Below, piece after piece: positions 52,441 through 56,949 of a stretch of 56,949 nucleotides of DNA. A model generated the notes under the pieces. The model was not told the origin of the DNA. It searched no databases and saw only the letters and a list, made by a program, of their open reading frames with translations. The stretch's first letter is position 1. The number at the start of each line of letters is the position of its first letter. A program made the translations under genes and the position numbers. Source of the stretch: Actinomycetota bacterium (lineage in GTDB: Bacteria; Actinomycetota; Acidimicrobiia; Acidimicrobiales; Ilumatobacteraceae); contig RFMM01000183.1 in assembly GCA_009927665.1 (NCBI GenBank), positions 1 through 56,949 of the forward strand. Reading direction: 5' to 3'.

Positions 52441-52716
52441 ATGAACGAACGATCATTGTCGGCTTTGCCATCGCGCACCGCGCGCGTGGTGGCGTTCTCG
52501 TCGGTGTTGGTCGCTGGCCTCGCTGGCGGCACCATTGGCTACGCCCTCGTCGACGTGCAGTGCACTGGTGAGTGCGCAGTGCCAACTGGCATCGGCATGT
52601 TGGTGGGTTCGGTGGGCTTTGCGCTGGGGATGAGCGTGGTGGCGGTGCTCGGTCTGCGAGCCGTTGGCGAATGGCGCGAACGCAACAGCCCAGACGACAC
52701 CGACCCGACACGCTGA
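52441..52716 (+). CDS. Small two-helix membrane protein of unknown function
   Basis: This is a 91-residue protein with two transmembrane helices: about 17-36 (VVAFSSVLVAGLAGGTIGYA) and 48-70 (IGMLVGSVGFALGMSVVAVL), joined by a short loop with two cysteines (VQCTGECAVP) that could form a disulfide outside the cell. The tail is charged. It overlaps the start of the inositol-monophosphatase family gene by one base (TGATG), so the two are translationally coupled. I recognise no family. Confidence 0.75.
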   Translation: MNERSLSALPSRTARVVAFSSVLVAGLAGGTIGYALVDVQCTGECAVPTGIGMLVGSVGFALGMSVVAVLGLRAVGEWRERNSPDDTDPTR

Positions 52717-53507
52717 TGCAATCGCTCATCACCCTCGCCGCCGATCTCGCACGTCGTGCCGGCCACCACGCGCGTAATGGTCGCGCCCAAGGTATGCAGG
52801 TCGTCGGCACCAAACTGACCGACACCGACATGGTGACCAAGTTCGACCGCGAGGCCGAGGCGATGATCGTTGAGGGTCTGCGTGCCGCACGACCCGACGA
52901 CAGCATCGTCGGCGAAGAAGGCGGCGCCCACCAGGGCACTTCGGGTGTCGAGTGGCTCGTCGACCCAATCGACGGCACCACGAGTTTCATGTACGGCTTG
53001 CCCACCTGGTGCGTGTCCATTGGCGCCCGCGACGCCGACGGCGGCCTCGTTGGCGCGGTCTATCTGCCCGATCTTGATGAGATGTTTCTTGCCGAACGCA
53101 GTCGAGGTGCAACGCTCAACGGCCACGCGATTCGGTGCTCGTCGATCACTGACTTAAGCAAGGCCCTGGTTGCCACTGGCTTCAGTTACACGCCAGCCCA
53201 GCGCACGGTGCAGTCGCGGCGCGTCACCGAGTTCATCCACCAGATTCGCGATGTGCGCCGCATGGGCGCGGCCGCAGTCGATATTTGTTTCGTTGCCTGC
53301 GGTCGACTCGACGCGTACTTCGAAGAGAATCTGCACGCTTGGGACATCGCCGCCGCTGAGGTCATCGCCCGCGAGGCAGGGGCACTTGTCGGCGACTACG
53401 CAGGCAGACCCCTGCGCCCTGCAGAAACCTTGATTGCGGCACCCGGGGTCTTCGATGCGCTCTCTGCGTTGCTGACTGCGGCACAACGCAAGCATCCGCA
53501 CTCATAG
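52716..53507 (+). CDS. Inositol monophosphatase-family phosphatase
   Basis: This Mg-dependent phosphatase has 263 residues. Metal-site blocks are all present: DSIVGEEGG (the Glu ligand), WLVDPIDGTTSFMYGLPTWC (DPIDGT) and the C-terminal HAWDIAAAEVIAREAGALVG (WDxAA). Possible substrates are inositol phosphate, histidinol phosphate or a similar sugar phosphate. An inositol role would fit an organism that makes PIMs and mycothiol, but the sequence alone does not separate these. It starts at ATG 52716; an upstream in-frame ATG lies within the membrane protein gene. Confidence 0.9.
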   Translation: MQSLITLAADLARRAGHHARNGRAQGMQVVGTKLTDTDMVTKFDREAEAMIVEGLRAARPDDSIVGEEGGAHQGTSGVEWLVDPIDGTTSFMYGLPTWCVSIGARDADGGLVGAVYLPDLDEMFLAERSRGATLNGHAIRCSSITDLSKALVATGFSYTPAQRTVQSRRVTEFIHQIRDVRRMGAAAVDICFVACGRLDAYFEENLHAWDIAAAEVIAREAGALVGDYAGRPLRPAETLIAAPGVFDALSALLTAAQRKHPHS

Positions 53508-53556
53508 CTCGCGGCAGGCGCACCTACGCGCGTATCTCGTCGCACGCTCCCCGACC

Positions 53557-53573
53557 AGCACTACCTTGGTGCT
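53557..53573 (+). promoter_or_regulatory. -10 candidate inside an inverted repeat before the response-regulator gene
   Basis: AGCAC and GTGCT flank TACCTTG. The TACCTT hexamer (53562-53567) ends 8 nt before the GTG start, as for a leaderless message, and the inverted repeat places it in a potential operator or small hairpin. The rest of the 68-bp gap after the phosphatase gene shows nothing else. Confidence 0.4.
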
Positions 53574-53575
53574 CG

Positions 53576-54256
53576 GTGTCTACGCGCATTTTGACGGTGG
53601 AAGACGATGAGCGCATTCGCACGTCGGTGCGACTCGCGCTGGAAGAAGAAGGCTGGGTCGTCGACGAGGCAGCCAACGGCGAAGATGCCGCCGAAAAGTT
53701 CAGCATGACACCAGCTGACGTGGTGCTCATCGACATCATGCTGCCTGGCATCGACGGTTTCGAATTGTGTCGCAAGATTCGCTCATCGAGCAGTGTGCCG
53801 ATCGTGATGGTGACCGCACGCAGCGATACCCACGACGTGGTCGCCGGTCTTGAAGCCGGTGCTGACGACTATCTCACCAAGCCGTTCGCCCCCAAAGAAC
53901 TCTCGGCGCGAATTCGGGCCCTCTTGCGACGCATCAAGACCGTCGATCATCAGCACCAAAACCTCGTGTTCGGCGATCTCGTCATCATTCCCGAAGAGGG
54001 TCGTGTGACCCTCGCAGGTGAAGAAGTTCCTCTCACGAAAACCGAGTTTCGTTTGCTGTGCGTGCTTGCCGAAAACCCGAGCGGTGTCTTCAGTCGCGAA
54101 ACGCTCTTGAAGCGCGTGTGGGAATACGACTATTTCGGCGACGGGCGACTCGTCGACGTGCACGTACGACGACTGCGCATGAAGGTGGAGCGCGACCCCG
54201 CCGAACCGCGCCACGTGGTGACGGTGCGCGGTCTCGGTTATCGACTGCAGGCGTGA
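53576..54256 (+). CDS. OmpR/PhoB-type response regulator
   Basis: The product is 226 residues. The receiver domain has the acidic pair in RILTVEDDERIRTSV, the phospho-acceptor Asp in DVVLIDIMLPGIDGFE, the Thr switch in VPIVMVTARSD and the Lys in DDYLTKPFAPKEL. The winged-helix DNA-binding domain follows (LTKTEFRLLCVLAENPSGVF, then SRETLLKRVWEYDYFGDGRL and HVRRLRMKVERDP). It resembles MtrA/PhoP-type actinobacterial regulators. It pairs with the kinase gene 56 bp downstream, across 20-bp repeats. Start is a GTG. Confidence 0.95.
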   Translation: MSTRILTVEDDERIRTSVRLALEEEGWVVDEAANGEDAAEKFSMTPADVVLIDIMLPGIDGFELCRKIRSSSSVPIVMVTARSDTHDVVAGLEAGADDYLTKPFAPKELSARIRALLRRIKTVDHQHQNLVFGDLVIIPEEGRVTLAGEEVPLTKTEFRLLCVLAENPSGVFSRETLLKRVWEYDYFGDGRLVDVHVRRLRMKVERDPAEPRHVVTVRGLGYRLQA

Positions 54257-54312
54257 CGAGCGCAGTGACATCGTGACGAACGCAGTGACATCGCGACGAG
54301 CGCAGTGACATC
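54253..54312 (+). repeat. Three 20-bp tandem repeats between response regulator and histidine kinase genes
   Basis: Units at 54253-54272, 54273-54292 and 54293-54312 follow GTGACGAGCGCAGTGACATC with one or two changes each. The array contains the regulator's stop codon in its first unit and ends exactly at the kinase GTG (54313), which itself resumes the unit's GTGAC. There is no other intergenic sequence. Confidence 0.9.
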
Positions 54313-55472
54313 GTGACCAGCCCCGTTCGCCCTGACGATCTCTCGGTTACCAAACGCGCCCGTGGGTTCGTGCGGCGACACCGCCCTCGACGCATGGGTC
54401 TGCGCACCCGAATCTTGCTGACCTTCGGTATCGGTGCCCTGATCTTGTCGGGGGTGTTGACATTTCTCACCTACACACTCACCCGCTCGAACCTGATCGA
54501 GCGTGAGGGTGAGCTGGGCATCAGCAACCAAGTGATCGCCGAGACGCTTGACAGTTTGCGCATTGCACTGTTTGCGGCTGCCGCCATCACGTTGCTCGTC
54601 GGTCTGTTGCTCGGCATTCTGGCCAGCGAACGCGTCGTGCGGCCGCTCGCCGGTGCCGCTGACGCCGCTCGCGCCATCGCCGAAGGCCGTCTCGACACTC
54701 GACTCGAGCCCACCGACGACCCCGACCTCAATGCGCTGACTGAATCGTTCAACGACATGGTGGCGCGACTGCAAGATCGTGTCGAGCGTGATGCCCGATT
54801 CGCCAGCGACGTCAGCCACGAGTTGCGTTCTCCACTGATGACACTGGCGGCGTCGGTTGAGGTGATGTCGTCACGCCGTGACGAGCTGACCGAGCGCAGT
54901 CAGGCAGCTCTCGATCTTCTGGTCGCCGACGTCGCTCGATTTAGCGGCATGGTGGAAGACTTACTCGAAATCTCGCGCTACGACGCCGGAGCCATTCGCC
55001 TCAACCGAGACATGTTGCGTGTCGCCGAACTCGTGCAACAGTCGGTGCTCGCCAGCAGCATGCCACGCACAGCGCTGCACATTGACGAGCGCTGCAGCCA
55101 ACCACGTTGAGCGGCGATCGTCGACGACTTGCGCGTGTCGTCGCCAATCTCATTGATAATGCTCGTTCGCACGGCGGTGGTGCAGCGACGGTGCACGTGT
55201 GCCCTGCCGATGACTCGGCTTCGCACGTGTGGATTGCTGTTGAAGACCGCGGTGACGGTGTTTCGAGCACCGATGCGCCCCACATTTTCGAACGATTCGC
55301 CCGCGGGGCTGGGGCCAGCAAACGCGGGGCTGGCGAAGGTGCGGGGCTCGGGCTCGCCCTCGTGCGCGAACACGTGCGGCTGCACGGCGGTCGAGTTTGG
55401 GTTGAGGCCCGTCGCGACGGCGAACCTGGCGCGCGCTTCGTCGTTGAGTTGCCCTGCGAGATACGCAACTAA
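54313..55472 (+). CDS. HAMP-domain sensor histidine kinase, interrupted by a single-base frameshift
   Basis: As one gene this is about 386 residues. Two transmembrane helices (about 35-55 and 78-100) enclose only a short outside segment, so sensing may be membrane-internal. HAMP follows (VRPLAGAADAARAIAEGRLD), then the H-box FASDVSHELRSPL. The frame stops at TGA (55108-55110) after LHIDERCSQPR. One base out of register, from about 55086, the catalytic domain continues: GDRRRLARVVANLIDNARSH (N-box), VEDRGDGV (G1), IFERFARG, GAGLGLALVREH (G2). A lost base near GACGAGCGCTG explains the break. Without it the kinase would lack ATP binding. It pairs with the upstream regulator. Confidence 0.9.
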
Positions 55473-55475
55473 TCT
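55470..55475 (+). promoter_or_regulatory. -10 hexamer of glpK, overlapping the kinase stop codon
   Basis: TAATCT ends 6 nt before the glpK ATG, and its TAA is the stop of the histidine kinase. The intervening CACGCC has no Shine-Dalgarno sequence. This fits a leaderless glpK transcript. Confidence 0.5.
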
Positions 55476-55481
55476 CACGCC

Positions 55482-56949
55482 ATGGCCACTTCTGGCGTTG
55501 TACTCGCTATAGATGCAGGCACGACGGGGGTGCGCACGCGTGCGGTGTTTGCCGACGGCCGTGCGTCAATCGCCGACTATCGCGAGTTCACACAGCACTA
55601 TCCGCAACCCGGCTGGGTCGAGCATGACGCCGAGGAAATCTGGCAGGCCGTGCGCGCCACATTGCAGTCGGTGTGCGCGCGAGTCAGCGAACCGATTGCC
55701 GCCATTGGCATCACCAATCAACGTGAGACCGTGGTGGCGATCGACCGCATGACAGGGGCCCCGTTGCATCGCGCCATCGTGTGGCAAGACCGTCGAACGG
55801 CTGCACGCTGCGATGAACTTTCGCCGCATCTCGACCTCGTTCGCTCGACCACCGGACTCGTGCTCGACCCGTATTTCTCAGGCTCAAAGGTCGAGTGGCT
55901 GTTGCGCAACACCGAAGTTGCACGCAACAAGAACCTTGCGTTCGCCACGATCGATGCATTTCTCGTGCACCGACTCACGGGTGGTGCTGCCTTCGCGACC
56001 GACGTGACCAATGCATCGCGCACGATGTTGTTCGATATTCGCACGCTGCGCTGGAGCGATGACACGTGCGCGCTGTTCGGCGTCGACAAACACCAGTTGC
56101 CCGAGGTTTGCCCCTCGAGCGGTCGCATCGGTACGACGATTGCCGACGGCGCGATTCCCGCTGGTGTGCCCGTGAGTGGCATTGCCGGCGATCAGCAAGC
56201 GGCGCTCTTTGGCCAAGCGTGTTTCACACCGGGCAGCGCCAAGAACACCTATGGCACCGGCAGTTTCGTGTTGCTGAATGTCGGCACGTCGTGTCCGGCG
56301 CCGACCCAGGGCATGCTCACCACGGTGGCATGGCAACTCGATTCGCAACCAGCGGTCTATGCACTCGAGGGTGCAATCTTTGTGACCGGGGCTGCCGTGC
56401 AATGGTTGCGCGACGGCCTCAACATCATTGATGCCTCGAGCGAAGTTGGTCCGCTCGCAGAAAGCGTGCCCGATGCCGGCGGAGTCGTGCTCGTCCCAGC
56501 ATTCGTCGGGCTCGGCAGCCCCTGGTGGGACCCGTATGCGCGAGGCGCCATTTTCGGTATCACCCGTGGCACCACTCGTGCGCACATCGCACGTGCCACC
56601 GTCGAGAGCATGGTGATGCAAACCCGCGACGTGGTCGACGCCATGACCCGCGCGTCGGGTGTGGCGATTCGTGATCTGCGGGTTGATGGTGGTGCCGCGG
56701 TAATGAACCTCATGTTGCAGATGCAGGCCGACCAACTCGGTGTCGACGTGCTGCGTCCGACCGAACTCGAAACCACCGCCATCGGCGCGGCCTATCTGGC
56801 CGGTCTTGCCGAAGACGTATGGGGTTCGACCGACGACATCGCCTCGCGGTGGGCACTTGAGCGCCGCTTTACACCGTCGACCGACGTCGCATCACGCGAT
56901 GCCGCCCACGCCCAATGGTTGCGTGCCGTCGAGCGCTCGCGCGCCTGGG
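55482..56949 (+). CDS. glpK: Glycerol kinase (partial, last codons beyond the window)
   Basis: GlpK phosphorylates glycerol to glycerol 3-phosphate, the entry to catabolism and to phospholipid synthesis. 489 codons are visible from MATSGVVLAIDAGTTGVRTR, the FGGY ATP loop. Family blocks include GITNQRETVV and IVWQDRRT (glycerol site), DPYFSGSKVEWLL, GIAGDQQAALFGQACF, NTYGTGSFVLLN and RDLRVDGGAAVMNLMLQMQA. The visible end WLRAVERSRAW is where GlpK normally ends, so only a few residues are missing. The loop DAGTT has Ala where E. coli has Gln. It directly follows the sensor kinase (9-bp gap). Confidence 0.95.
   Translation, partial: MATSGVVLAIDAGTTGVRTRAVFADGRASIADYREFTQHYPQPGWVEHDAEEIWQAVRATLQSVCARVSEPIAAIGITNQRETVVAIDRMTGAPLHRAIVWQDRRTAARCDELSPHLDLVRSTTGLVLDPYFSGSKVEWLLRNTEVARNKNLAFATIDAFLVHRLTGGAAFATDVTNASRTMLFDIRTLRWSDDTCALFGVDKHQLPEVCPSSGRIGTTIADGAIPAGVPVSGIAGDQQAALFGQACFTPGSAKNTYGTGSFVLLNVGTSCPAPTQGMLTTVAWQLDSQPAVYALEGAIFVTGAAVQWLRDGLNIIDASSEVGPLAESVPDAGGVVLVPAFVGLGSPWWDPYARGAIFGITRGTTRAHIARATVESMVMQTRDVVDAMTRASGVAIRDLRVDGGAAVMNLMLQMQADQLGVDVLRPTELETTAIGAAYLAGLAEDVWGSTDDIASRWALERRFTPSTDVASRDAAHAQWLRAVERSRAW

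Noticed and set aside
54253-54312. CRISPR array
   Set aside because: Directly adjacent repeats without spacers; the same holds for 15571-15643 and 44639-44688.

Overview
The window is a GC-rich stretch of chromosomal core genome from an actinobacterium. It encodes phosphatidylinositol-mannoside enzymes, a mycothiol ligase (MshC-type), two F420-type oxidoreductases, an InhA-like enoyl reductase, a Bpa/PafE-type proteasome activator, SepF, and a DAP-type MurE. Together these exclude most other phyla. An Acidimicrobiia-like lineage is my inference from the gene order and the protein style, not something the sequence proves. I see no phage, transposon, CRISPR array, rRNA or tRNA. The novelty lies in gene architecture and regulation, not in an imported system.

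Layout. (1) 1-12782, almost all minus strand: F420 reductase, mshC, plsC, thrS, HIT protein, a membrane protein, pgsA-type synthase and a PIM acyltransferase; then a plus-strand LLM oxidoreductase; then pimA-like glycosyltransferase, lemA, htpX, a DUF3048 lipoprotein and pdxS (cut by the left edge). The thrS-HIT-pgsA-acyltransferase-pimA order matches the mycobacterial PIM locus. (2) 12801-15553 plus strand: fabI/inhA-like gene and a thioredoxin-fold DUF255 protein. (3) 15639-22160 minus strand: nitroreductase, an unknown protein, dnaE, bpa and a phosphodiesterase-family protein. (4) 22196-22657: an Rrf2 regulator. (5) 22654-45115 minus strand: a long division and cell-wall (dcw) cluster in transcription order mraZ, rsmH, ftsL-like, ftsI, murE, mraY, murD, ftsW, murG, murC, a murB::ftsQ fusion, ftsZ, yggS, sepF, yggT, ileS, a DksA-like gene, lspA, rluD. 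murF is absent from its usual slot. (6) 45346-56949: ABC exporter, lipoate-ligase-like protein, HNH protein, acyl-CoA dehydrogenase, ROK kinase, DUF3040, dinB, a small membrane protein, inositol-monophosphatase family protein, a two-component system and glpK (cut by the right edge).

Regulation. The mraZ promoter carries phased GTGGGG repeats that look like an MraZ operator. Many first genes have a TANNNT hexamer 6-9 nt before the start codon, the arrangement expected for leaderless transcripts. At fabI / F420 reductase one symmetric TANNNTA element could serve both directions.

Data quality. Four genes (thrS, the DksA-like gene, the HNH gene, the histidine kinase) are each interrupted by a single-base indel with intact family sequence on both sides, and yggT may be a fifth. 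Because one of them is the essential thrS, sequencing or assembly error is the most economical explanation. I report each as one gene with a frameshift.
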